A DNA stretch of 64,000 nt from Agarophyton chilense (lineage: Eukaryota > Rhodophyta > Florideophyceae > Gracilariales > Gracilariaceae), in contig JARGXX010000002.1 in assembly GCA_030374765.1 (NCBI GenBank), positions 434,001 through 498,000 on the forward strand, written 5' to 3'. The notes below the pieces were generated by a model. The model was not told the DNA's origin and did no database searches. It was given only the letters and a program-made list of their open reading frames with translations. Below are positions 1 to 10,135 of the stretch, piece after piece (positions within the stretch are counted from its first letter, which is position 1; every line of letters begins with the position of its first letter). Position numbers and translations under genes: made by a program.

Positions 1-404
1 CCACCACTGGAGCTAGGCCCACAGCCACGACCTCTCGAGGACCTGAAACCACTGAGGGTGCTCTCCGAGTGTCCGGATCGATACCGGAATCGTTCCGGAC
101 TTCGGGAATTGAGCTCCTCGACCTAGGCAGGGCCGGGGGCACTGAATCCGCTTGACGGTTCGATCCAGTCCTGGAACCACGGGTAGGCGGCGTCATGCTG
201 CAGACACGACACCGACGATTCGGGGTAACATGAAATTCGATCACGAGATTCCCGGAGAACGGATGACGTAACACAAAACAAAAATAAAAACCAATTCCAC
301 CCTTTCCAAAGGGGACCACTACAACAAATCTTCACGACGGTGCTTCCTCTTCCAAGAGATATTCCAACTCGTGGATGACCAACCCAAAAGTCCGAGAACG
401 AATT

Positions 405-420
405 CTAAGTCGGGAGACCA
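405..420 (-). other. primer-binding site of family B
   Basis: The minus strand reads TGGTCTCCCGACTTAG two bases after the LTR end. It starts with TGG, complementary to the CCA end of a mature tRNA. The same 16 bases follow the family A 5' LTR, and a near copy follows both family C LTRs. Confidence 0.72.
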
Positions 421-422
421 CT

Positions 423-1336
423 TGTGGAACAAAACCCGGCGACGGGAAGTGCTCTCAAGGTGTTTGAAGCCTTGCTCCCTGGGGGAGGTAGACTCAGAGA
501 CAGAGCCCTCTGTTCCACCCGTAGTGTGGGGTGTAACTCCCACGGGGGATTCCGGCAGTACCAACGGAGGTGAGGGGTGGAAACCGTTGGATCGGGAATG
601 GGTATGGGTATCCCAAAGAATGGGGGAAAATCCGGCGAAGAGGAAAAACGGGGCGAGGGTCGGGCACTAACAGGCACCGGACCCGAGAACCAGAAAAGGG
701 GCAAAACAACAAAAGAAACCCAATACAGGGGCGAAAACCTGTCCTCGAAAGGAAACACAAAAAGCACGCAACAAGTAAGCAGAACCCCCACGGGGTATCG
801 TGCACGCAGGTAGTCTGAGCGGTCCCAAGGGGGTGGTTGCACGGAACCCAAACGTGGGCACTCTCCAAGTGGAGTCGTGTCCCTACGCAGGCGTTGCTAA
901 CCAGAGCCCGTTCCGGGTTGTACGGCTGAAACGATGGCGACGAAGAACCTCTAAAGGTATCGAAGACCAACCTTGGTTCCCATTTACTCTGAGCTCGGAC
1001 TGGCAGATCTCGCCTCCCTAAGTAGGGCCCACTAACTAAACTCTACAGTAGTGCACACCTGCTCAGGGCCATACACGTGGAGATCCCACTGCCAGGGCCC
1101 AAAAATCCAACGTTCTAACAAATATCCGAAATTCGGTGCCACAATTAAGCCACGTGTATCACGGGGCCAATCCAACCATGGGCCATCCGAATTTTCCCTT
1201 ATAGGCGAAATATAACCAGAAAACAGTGCCACCACAGCACACCTTGGAGGGGATCATAATCATAACCCTCGGAGGGTTCAATCCTCATTCTATGAGTTGC
1301 ATCTTCAAGTATCCCCTGACTGGGCGTTGCTCTACA
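423..1336 (-). repeat. 5' LTR of family B (914 bp)
   Basis: On the minus strand it begins TGTAGAGCAAC and ends TTCCACA, the usual TG...CA frame of an LTR. It aligns end to end with the plus-strand copy at 49160-50067, with substitutions scattered throughout (by eye well over 90% identical, not computed). Long proline-rich open frames on its sense strand occur in both copies but resemble nothing I know and are probably accidental. Confidence 0.88.
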
Positions 1337-2208
1337 GTCTCCTCGACTAAATGTTTGACCTATTCGTAGCAAATGTTTTTGTCAACTCCGGCAGGATCTC
1401 AATACGCAATCTTTGCATTGAAAGGAAGAAAAGATACTGGATTTTCTCTTTTTCCATCTTTCCGAATCCTGTATTTCGAACCCGAGCCAAGCAACACAAC
1501 GAGCGGAGTCCAAGACTTTCTATCACCCGAAACGACGGGCATTACGGTAACATGGTGCGCGTTTGCTGCCTATTTCAACTCCATCGAGTTACTTCTTCCA
1601 CTGGTGTCAAACATTGCCTTCGATTTGGCCCTTGTAGCGGTACGGACTGAATACCCACTCTCGCCTATGTTTAATATTTGTTACGGAGAGTGGATTTTGT
1701 ATTCCTTGTAAGTTTTGGATAGTTGGGCAAAGTAAGAAGCCAGGTTGGTCGGGGACATGGCGTAAGCACATAAAATTTCCAAATTGATTCGCCACTTTAG
1801 CGACAAGTCCTTGTGACGGTTTAGGAAGTTGCAGACGAATAAATCACCAAGCTGACCATTTGTGAATGAGATTTTCTGTTGGCGATACTGAGGAAGTGCT
1901 TTGACAAAGAATTGCACAAGGTCTTTGACGCATTCCCGGGAGAGAGGCGTGCTGTTGTTGGAAAAGTGCAGCACTGTGTTGCATATAACTTCCTCTTCTG
2001 GAGGGGCTAGGAAAGCTCGGAACCTCTTCTCATTCTGCGGTCTCTTTGCACCTTGAATGGCTCTGTGCAGAGTAGACTTGATGATGGCGCTGAGCCTACC
2101 TGCCTCTCGAATGGAAAGTTTCTTGCGCTGCGCCAGCCTAATAGCGTGCTCGAGGTTCAGTGCCATGGTCTGGTCAGCATCCGGGGCAGTTTTTCTGCTC
2201 CTTGCCAT
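1337..2208 (-). pseudogene. pogo-like transposase fragment, cut by the family B insertion
   Basis: An ATG at 2208 opens a 175-residue frame down to 1681. Its first 50 residues form a helix-turn-helix of the psq/CENP-B kind (LSIREAGRLSAI, then STLHRAIQG). A second CENP-B-type DNA-binding half ends in a FLNRHKDLSLK-like segment, close to the FxxRHPxLSLR signature of pogo transposases. Below 1681, broken frames continue on the same strand to 1337 with a DDE-like stretch (PVVSGDRKSWTP), where the LTR interrupts it. The frame stops at 1681 and continues only in other frames, so the gene is dead. It is the same superfamily as the relic at 41.2-43.2 kb, which preserves the catalytic half. Confidence 0.7.
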
Positions 2209-3229
2209 GAGGTAGCCTCTGAACCTCGTGGCCTGAAATGTTCAGTTCAGAAGGGAGTCTCGAGGTGGGTGGGCAGTTTCGGCGCACGGATTTAAACTAC
2301 AAGGATGTCATTTGAAAGGGTTTGCCGCGCGCTTTCTGGCTGTTGTGATTACAGATTATAGATATCAGCCGCTATCCTCCCAGGGTCTAAGCTATGCTAT
2401 TTTGACTACTGCAAGACTGCAATGTGATGAAATACTAGTGAGATAGTGTCCCATTTGACATCACTGTTCCTTTCTGACCACAGGCGATGAGAGTACAATG
2501 CTACTAAATTAATCCTGATTTGCATTCTTTCTGTAGTAAAGTGGCGAAACCGCGCGGATGAGCAAGAATGACATACCGGACGGACAGCGGTGCGGAAAAG
2601 CTTGACGGCCACGCGCCGACGTTTGGCTGCGGCAAACCCGAACCGTCACGTGTAGACGTGTAGTAACACTCAAATAGCTTTAGTAATTACTTTAATTTTT
2701 CGTTAGAATAGGGTAGGCTTTACAGTAGAGCCTGAGCTCCGGGGCACCTAAGTACCCAGGCTCGACTGCAACCCTTGGCAGTAAACGGTAAACACGCCTA
2801 GCCTTTCTCCTTCGTCGCATGCGCAGATCACCGACTAGTTCAAACGGTTCTACTGCAGGTTTCCAAGCCGTTTTTTCTCTCCTCACGTTCCTGACCGTGC
2901 CATGTGGCAGCGACAGCCCATTCTACCTACCGTCAACTGGTGCTTTCGTGCGTACAAGTGGTAGACTCACAAACGACGCTCTACCGCTTGGTACCATCCT
3001 GCTTTTAGAAATTATTTCACACTTTCCATGAATTGTTCTTCCCATAAAATATCGTTACCGATTACACTACCACGAATAGCTTATGAATACCGTATATCGA
3101 CTTAGACATTTTTCGATCATTCGATTCAAAGAGCATCCCAAATGCTACATACACTAGGCCTTAACCTCTTCTTCAAACTTCTTAAGTTCGATATGAGACA
3201 ATGCTTTCACTTACTTCTCTCTCTTCTCC
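2209..3229. other. no gene recognised
   Basis: About 1 kb with no frame that looks like a protein family. The first part may be the 5' flank of the pogo-like transposon, but no terminal inverted repeat could be found. The 3' part probably belongs to the Harbinger relic that follows. Confidence 0.5.
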
Positions 3230-3830
3230 ATTCAGAAGTTCTGCAACATCATACATATGCACACAACCCGAGCGCCATTAGACATATTGTAGTTTGGTAT
3301 CTTCTTTAGATTTCTCCACTTCTCCCGCAGTACTTTAAATGATGCTCCATGTGCATTTGAAAAGACGATATGAATTGGAGCCCACACATCGTCCAGAAAA
3401 GAATAGAAAGCGATATTGGAAGTCCACAACTGCCTGAACAGTCAGTGCATAAAATCCTTTGCGGTACCAATATTAAACAACATTTTTCGGAGGCTTTATC
3501 ACAAAAATAGTCCTAGAGATCGCTCCCACATAGCTGGTGAAGGGGCTTGAAGGTACGAAATGATTTAAATCCAGAAAAAAACAAATGAAGATCACAAAAA
3601 GGGAAGAAATTTTAAGAAGATCTAGAGCTTTGTTTGATGCTATACATGTTTCGTCATATATATAATATACTGTTGGCATTTGTGTCTGAAATAATTTGAG
3701 AGATATCAGACACGTTGCTGCCAGTGAGGTTTTGAAGCGTAATCGTGAGTCGGATTTTTGGTTCAATCTTTGGACGACCTAAACGCCTCCCCATCTCCAC
3801 AGTCTTATGCAGAAAAAGATTTAATCGATC
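3230..3830 (-). pseudogene. PIF/Harbinger transposase relic (animal/ISL2EU-like type)
   Basis: Read on the minus strand from about 3.83 kb downward, pieces follow in the order expected of a Harbinger transposase. An N-terminal helical segment (RLTITLQNLTGSNVSDIS) resembles the LAxGxYxDI region. The catalytic segment reads YVGAISRTIFVIKPP and then YWYRKGFYALTVQAVVD, matching the family's GAIDGTHI...P and YxNRKGFxSxNVQAVCD. The C-terminal segment KVLREKWRNLKKIPNY is followed by CMMLQNF, matching the final CCxLHNx signature. Stops and frame changes separate these pieces, and the aspartate expected in GAIDGT is not present, so the gene is dead. It differs clearly from the plant-type Harbinger copy at 19 kb. 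Confidence 0.72.
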
Positions 3831-4999
3831 TAAAAAGCGATGAAATCACTTTTGTGATATGCGGTATATCTCTTAACCGATTTGCCGCTGAGGTATCGTG
3901 TCAAAGGGTCACACATGACGATTTTTGGAAAATTGCGGGAGACGTAAAAGATTTAGTGGAAGGTATCCTCTGTTTTTCAGAGATCGCGCATATCTGTACC
4001 GTGGTGCTCAAAATGATCGCTGGTTTTGTAGAGCTGAAGAGAAGGCCTTGTAAAGTAGGGTGCATATTTGAAGCAATCGGCCCTTTGGACTGGATACATG
4101 CACAGCGTCCGCAGGTTTCAAAATTTAAGAAGATGCTCGTTGTGGGCCTGGAGCTTTGGGAATAGCAGATGCATACAACAGATCTGTGTGAAAAGACGTC
4201 TTTTTCAAAAATCAATAGCTCGGCGCAATCGTCAGAGGCACAACGTGAACAGTTCTGAAACAAAATAATGAGTTGTTTTGAAATACACTGCATTCATTTT
4301 CCGAATTTTTGAAAGGTTTACGTTTTTTCTTACTAGCGTACATATAGAACGTCTATTATCATGGATTTCCACGAAAAGCCGAACGTTAAGAAATATCTAC
4401 CTTTTTTTATTATGTAAAGTATCACGGTCACGGATTTTCTTTTTCACGGCTGTTCAGACAGATACTTAGGGGCAGGTTGAAGTCTCTCCGGCAGCTGTTT
4501 CAGCAATGCATACACGCGCCCATTCGCTCCTCAAGAACCTTACGCTCAGCATCCGCAATGTTTGCGCTTATGTATAGTTGCGAAAGGTTGATTTGAAGAA
4601 CACCGAGAATAAAACAGTGGGCTACGTGGTGTAGCATAATTTTGAGTCGATGACGTACAAAAACAAAAAGTGGAGAAGGTACAAGAACGGCAAACGCGAA
4701 AGGACAAGTATTTAAGAATGAAAGAGACTACCGGAATGAGCATGAGAACATTAGCCCAAACTACTAGAAATGAGATCGGTAGAGATCGGTAGAAAAACAA
4801 GAAGAAAAGAGGGTATCTGAGTAGTATTTAATAGAAAGAACCGGGACCAAAGAGAGGGACCGAGATAAAAAAAGAACGAGAGCAGAAAGAGAAGTCTCCG
4901 GCAGTGTTGAACTATTGTGTGTCCACCTTTTCCTTTTTCATCTACATTGCACTCATCCAAATCCCTGATCGCCCAATTGCTCCCCCGTCGACCTCCATT
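3831..4999. other. no gene recognised
   Basis: AT-rich sequence with only short frames. A 135-codon plus-strand frame (3758-4165) and a 130-codon minus-strand frame overlap here, but neither carries a motif I know, and the first overlaps the Harbinger relic. Confidence 0.5.
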
Positions 5000-6400
5000 C
5001 CAAGTACAGTGGACGGCATGTCACATGTATCGGATAAATCCAAAGTTATGGGCCCAGACGTTCTCGTCAGTCCAATGAAGTCCATTGATCTTCCTCCTTT
5101 TTCATCAGCCACACTCAGGTACAAAAGACACAAAGAAATCAAAACATGGGTTTGGGTCGTAAAACGGATGGCAGAAGGAGGCTGTTAACATGCAAAAGCA
5201 ATTTTCTTATCACTAGGCCACAATTTGTACCTAGCATTGGATGATGCCTCTCGTAATATGATCGATAAGGCTACGTCCGAAGATTTACTGTGCCTAGAAC
5301 CGAATGATAACGACCCCGCCTACTCAAAGAGAATCGACACGATAGTCAAGTTAATCGCCGATAACACGCCGACGGAGAACGTTAAACGTCTCGACAAGAT
5401 GATGGAAGACGCCCATAAACAGATCTGGCGTATGCTTGACAATTCAAAGGCCTTCCCAGCTTATATAGGGCAAATTGTAACACTGGACCGTCTTTCCAAG
5501 ATTATCAACTGTTTGATATGATCCTGACAGCGAACTCTAAACTTTCGGAGCACACTACCAACCATATTATTCTGCGGTTGATTAATAATTCACACACCAA
5601 GCATCCGAACCCTACACTCGAGAAAGTATACGTTTCCAGACTACGCCGTGATGCGATAAAAGAGGATGTGGTAATTACCGAGAAATGATTATCCTCGCCA
5701 AAATTCGGTCAAATTGCCCGGCAAAAAAAAAATCGGATTCAAACAAACACTGTGCATCACAATCCCATACGAATCGGGGATCAGTCTCCCCGAAATTTGA
5801 CAGACAAAAACCAGGCAAGTCTCACGTTAGACTTCACTGTAAGGGTAGTGAGCGAAATCATAGAAAACAGTTCAACCAGCCAAGATGATCAAGTTAAACA
5901 ACTTGGATACATGCTTGGGGCCCCAACTCGAACCTCCAATTCTCCCCGCTCTAAAACAAGATTGGCCGCTGGAAATGCCAATTCTAAATGTGCTGATTGC
6001 CACGTGGTGGGTCACTGGTGGAGGCATCGCCCGGAAAGCTCTCGTCTCATGTCTTAAAAATTTGCAAAAGGATCCGTGCCATCCAAAAAACGGGGTTATC
6101 CACTCGGAAATGAATGTCAGGCAATCTTGACTGCCCCGGTTAACCATGAAACCAATATTGATGCCGCCAGTGGTAGCTAGGAAGCTGTAAAAGGTGGCAA
6201 TGAACTCCGCTCGTTTTTCGGAAGTAGGATTCGGGGCTCCGCAGCCGGATCCTAACCCTATCCTCGATGAAGACGCCTCTACGTCTACTGGAGGTGTGGA
6301 GAATGTCTCCCAGATGTGTGACTACCTCGGAATCTTCCTCATTCTAGAGACCCCACGAAATGTCTATATGCATGGCTGGGGGCTCAATTGAGCGGACTTG
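5000..6400 (+). pseudogene. gag-like retroelement relic
   Basis: Several short plus-strand frames follow one another. The best (about 5225-5521) encodes a helical, charged protein segment, and a later one (near 5980-6030) contains a zinc-knuckle-like CADCHVVGHWW segment. This combination suggests an old gag gene, but no protease or polymerase follows before the family C LTR at 6608, so the family cannot be named. Fossil, heavily broken. Confidence 0.3.
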
Positions 6401-6607
6401 AAGCTCATTATGTATTCATAGATACTAAAAATATATGACATACAGAGACAGCCAACGGCGTTGACTATCGACTAAGCAAACGGAACATCTAAATTGATTC
6501 TTGGACTGGACGTAGAGAGATACTGAAACACATTAATCTTACGGATCCCACATACGTCGAGTTCCGAACACCTAGAGATACCAGATCGAGGATATTTTCT
6601 ACATACC

Positions 6608-7054
6608 TGTAAAGGAGCGATAAGAACGGTTCAGCCCGGTAAGCTGCCGGGCCCCGAAGGATCTTGCAGGTGACACGTGTACGGGTCGACCTTCGTTGGA
6701 CTCACGTAGATTATTAGTTTAATTTAATTAGTGTAATAGATTAACACTACAGTGCAAGGGAGATCTCAGCTCCTCGCCAGTACTATTTACTTGGCTCGAG
6801 TGACGCTTCTCCCTTAGAGTACGGTAGGCACCGTTAGGATACTAAATAACCCCCTTCGGTATATTAGTTCCACCCTTTGGTCTTCAAGCCATCGTTTCCG
6901 AACCTCCAACCTGTAGGACTACGCATTAAACGCCAGCCCATTGCACCAAGTACTCTGGGAGTGCCGCAGTCAAGGACTCGAACCTTAGGATCCGCACTAT
7001 CACACTACCACCGGTCGAGACCCGTGCGCTGACTTAACCCGTCATTGCGTTACA
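6608..7054 (+). repeat. 5' LTR of family C, copy 1 (447 bp)
   Basis: It starts TGTAAAGGAGCG and ends CGTTACA. It matches the reverse complement of 16904-17349 along its length with scattered differences. Its minus strand contains a tRNA-like stretch (see 6971-7015). Confidence 0.87.
6971..7015 (-). other. tRNA-like D-arm/T-arm module inside the family C LTR
   Basis: The minus strand reads GTGGTAGTGTGATAGTGC and then a T-arm-like AAGGTTCGAGTCCTTG. The other family C LTR has the same module with a perfect T-arm hairpin at 16970-16986. No anticodon arm separates the two halves, so it is not a working tRNA gene. Confidence 0.5.
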
Positions 7055-7057
7055 TTT

Positions 7058-7072
7058 TGTCTCCCGACTTAG
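7058..7072 (+). other. primer-binding site of family C, copy 1
   Basis: TGTCTCCCGACTTAG lies three bases after the LTR end and nearly matches the 16-base motif of families A and B. Confidence 0.62.
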
Positions 7073-7088
7073 AAACCTCAAGGAATAA

Positions 7089-7690
7089 ATGAACGGACCA
7101 CTGGAACGAAGAACTATTCAGATTCTAACCTTTGGTTTAATTCCCCAACGGACCAGAAGTACAGATGCAACCGCCATTATGGATGCAGGAAACACACCCA
7201 ACCGACCCGACCATAGGACTCCTACGGCAAAACGAAGTGCGACTACAACGCGGGCGAGGTCGCCTGACCCTCAGGTTGATACTGCTAGCGACCGCGGGAG
7301 CACGAAGAGCCAGTTGCAAGAAGTACTGAACCCACTGGATAACCCTGAAAGGATTCGCCGAGAACCCACGGTGGCAGCGCTTTAACGAGAACGCCTCACC
7401 AGGGCCACCTCTAGGCCAGGGACATCTCAAGGAGAAACCCCCAGACCGAAGGAATTCGAGAAAACTTGCCCGCAGGTCTTGCCGACCTTCTCTTGTCCGT
7501 TATACGTGAGCTCTGCTCAATCCACGTGGACTCCATTATGGACGTGCGACTCGCTACGGAGATCGCTGACCATACGGAGTACCTCATCTAGTGAATCGTC
7601 CCTAAGGTATTGGAGTCTGACTTCTTCATAGACTCCTTCCGTGTTATTGCTAGAAGGGCTCTTTTGCATGGTAATCTTCGTAGGAAAATG
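7089..7690 (+). pseudogene. gag N-terminal region of the family C fragment
   Basis: It opens with ATG 17 bases after the primer site and encodes a basic, threonine-rich leader (MNGPLERR, then MDAGNTPNRPDHRTPT) that matches the start of gag in the longer family C copy. Similarity is lost near 7.69 kb. Fossil, broken. Confidence 0.75.
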
Positions 7691-7700
7691 ATCCCGGACG

Positions 7701-8441
7701 TCTTAATATTGTTTCCAACTCAAGCTATTGCACTAAAAACTTAAATTCAAAATTTAGAAACGCCAAAATCTACTATTTATGAAACATTAACCCGTTTTGT
7801 GACTGCTTCTGTGTTTCATAGAATTAAATTATCCAGGATTGAAAAGATTTTAAATCTTAGAAAACCAAACTCGTGAATCTTTATCTTCATCTACTCTCTC
7901 AGCTATTCACACTTTCCTACGTCGAGATCACACCCAAACCATGTCTTGAGGACATGAAGAGCTTCTGTCACTGACATTAACGCCGAACGAAAAGACCCCA
8001 ACGTCTTCATAAGGTTGACGATTGGTGTATAAAACCACTTTTCGCAAATAATGGCTATATCATTAATTGCAACGACTATTGTACTTTCTTTTAAGTATGT
8101 AAAGACTTCAAAAGACTTTAGTATTTACCTTTTATGAAACGCAAAATGAAAACATTGTGACATATTAACGAAAAATAGAAATAGGATGAAAACCATGGTT
8201 TGTGTTTCTACGGGAGTACTCTTTATGGCACAATTTGGCTTCGCAAACGCAGTTCTGAAAACATTTTAACATAAAGGGTTTCCGCGCACATTGAATCCTT
8301 AAATGAAGGATAGGCGCTACCTGAGCTTTTCTTGGTGATTTTCTTCGTCGCGCTGAGTACTGTGTTTCCACTTTAAGCCTGTTCATCCAAGCGAACATGC
8401 CGTACGTCCGCTGTGAGGAGGAAACCAAGTAACAGTTCAGG
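7701..8441. other. junction region, no gene recognised
   Basis: AT-rich sequence between the broken end of the 6.6 kb family C fragment and the 3' part of the opposing family C element. No family C LTR could be found here, although a 3' LTR would be expected near its right side. It may be older host or repeat DNA trapped by a rearrangement. Confidence 0.4.
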
Positions 8442-10056
8442 GTGAACAAACTCCTTTCAAATCTATACAAGGACTTCATCTCGCCCTATATGAGATTTCC
8501 TCCGGCGGGTAACAACCTGTTGGCACTCATGTGCTTTCGAACGCCGTATGACCGCCTGTTCTGGATGTCCAAAAGGGTCTATTGGAACGAGATGCACGAG
8601 CCTGATGGTCATTTGTGTCAATCCCTGGAGTTCTTCTTCCGTTGGCCCCAGGTGGAGTTTCACGACATGAGCACAGACAAACGTCTTCCGATATATCTCT
8701 CACTGCCCCGCGTGGATGAGAACCAATGGGCCATGTACTGGCGTATCTCGCCGCTCCTTTTGGATCCTACGCCGTCCATGATGGCGTATAATTCGTCCCA
8801 ACTCATGGGCGATGACAATGACCGAAGGTCTTGGTTGTCCTGGCAGGTACTCTTCGTTGAGTTCGGCCTGATTTCCCTTACGGTCTTCCTGGATACCTCG
8901 AAGTACGGAGTCCGTGGTAATGTCCGTTTCGATGATTGGAGGGTATGGTACGACGAGAACACACCCGGTCCTCGAGGTCCCCTGATCCCGCTCCTGGACA
9001 TCATGATCCGTTTCCTAAAGGAACCTGGGCATCCAGAATATCGTCCAAGGGACCCAGTTCGACTTCTGTAAGGCCGACGCCCTTTTGGATCATGTCTTAC
9101 AGGTCGAGTGGAGCAAGACTCCTAGGTTCCTTTAATATGAAAACGATACCAACTCGTTCACGCCGATTCTGCTACATCCGCAGGGTCGTGACGACAATCG
9201 TGCCTATCCCGCCAAGCCTTCGAGGAATCAACCATCGGACATTCCTAGGGGTCATGTGCCCGAACATTATCCAAAGGTCACTGGTTTTGATCCCTCGTGC
9301 TTCGAGCCTGATGTGGAAGCCACGCCGTTGGTTCCAGCTGGTATTTCCGATGGAGAATCCTTCGGGGAAGATCCCGTCGTCCTGCCTGTACAGGGCGTTA
9401 ATCCTCCGGTCAAGTCCTCTGTTGTGTTATCGACCGCTTCCTCTCCTCTAGCTCCTCCGGGCGCTGCTCCTCAGGGTGAACTATCATATGAGCCGGCTGT
9501 CGCCCAAGAGGACATCTTTCCTGGTGAGCTTACTGTGGAAGCCAAGAGTTCTCTAGGTGATGCGATGGCTCCGACGCCCACTGTGGGCGTCGACATCGCT
9601 ACGTCCTCTCCGTTGCCGCATTTTCCCGCTTCGGTCACGGCTGCCGGAGTGGATCTCCGTCATGCCTGCCGTACCGTTGGTATTACTGCCTAGATGGACA
9701 TTGCCACAGTCCTGAGGGAAGGTTGCTCCTGGGCGCTTCGCTCGGCGCGCTACGCGGCAGTTTTCCAACAGGGTCAGGATCTGAAGACTGCTTTGGACAA
9801 TATCCTGCAGCAGAATGCACAAGTGATGTACCAAAGGGCTACTGTCCACTTGGATGCCCGGTTTGGTGTAAATTTGAGCGACCTGGAGACTTCCGATGGT
9901 GACAATAGTTCCTCAGGTGAATCTCCGCCGAAGAAACGTGCTCCGCTTGCTGGGGCCGGTCCTTGTGGTATATTAGGGTCCTCAGGTGATCCTAGTCTCG
10001 AGTTCGCTCCTGCAGGTTCTAATGAGGACGAGGGAGTTACTCCTGTGCCGCCGTAG
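8442..10056 (+). pseudogene. antisense reading-frame region of family C
   Basis: On the strand opposite gag and pol. The first part encodes an aromatic-rich globular protein (for example YWRISPLLLDPTPS and WQVLFVEFGL) with a TPGPRGPLIPLLDIMI segment. The later part encodes a proline/alanine-rich tail, a helical segment and a KKRAPLAG basic patch. It ends 80 bases from the convergent pol stop, with an AATAAA at 10139-10144 just beyond. A comparable antisense frame sits at the same place in family A (57463-58791), and the two share a spaced pattern (SxLxWxV...E...L...Y..R). The function is unknown. Part of a fossil element, with a few breaks. Confidence 0.55.
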
Positions 10057-10135
10057 TGAGTCTTGTTGGTGTTCGGAGCGCTTCTGCAAACCTTCAGGTC
10101 ATGGAGAGGGGGGCTCTTAGGCCTCTGCTAGTTAT

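Larger units (their letters stand above)
1..1336 (-). mobile_element. LTR retrotransposon, family B, 5' end only (runs off the left edge)
   Basis: The minus strand reads a 5' LTR (423-1336), then a primer-binding motif (405-420), then leader sequence that leaves the window at position 1. The LTR matches the solo LTR at 49160-50067 over its whole length, which fixes both boundaries. I recognise no gag domain in 1-404, so the family is judged only from its LTR and primer site, which resemble those of the Ty3/gypsy elements in this window. It has inserted into the 3' part of a pogo-like transposase (1337-2208), so it is younger than that element. Fossil; most of it lies outside the window. Confidence 0.8.
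6608..7700 (+). mobile_element. family C Ty3/gypsy element, 5' fragment
   Basis: It holds the 5' LTR (6608-7054), primer site, leader and the N-terminal part of gag. It matches the minus-strand 5' end of the longer family C element (about 16,200-17,349) and loses similarity near 7.7 kb. The two copies face each other. Fossil, truncated, with a few further breaks in gag. Confidence 0.8.

Noticed and set aside
405-970. 148- and 158-codon minus-strand frames, also present at 49526-50130
   Set aside because: They lie wholly inside the family B LTR and persist because the two LTR copies are similar. The proline-rich proteins resemble nothing known.
8165-8479. 104-codon minus-strand frame overlapping the start of the family C antisense region
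   Set aside because: No similarity to any family, and it overlaps a better supported plus-strand frame.
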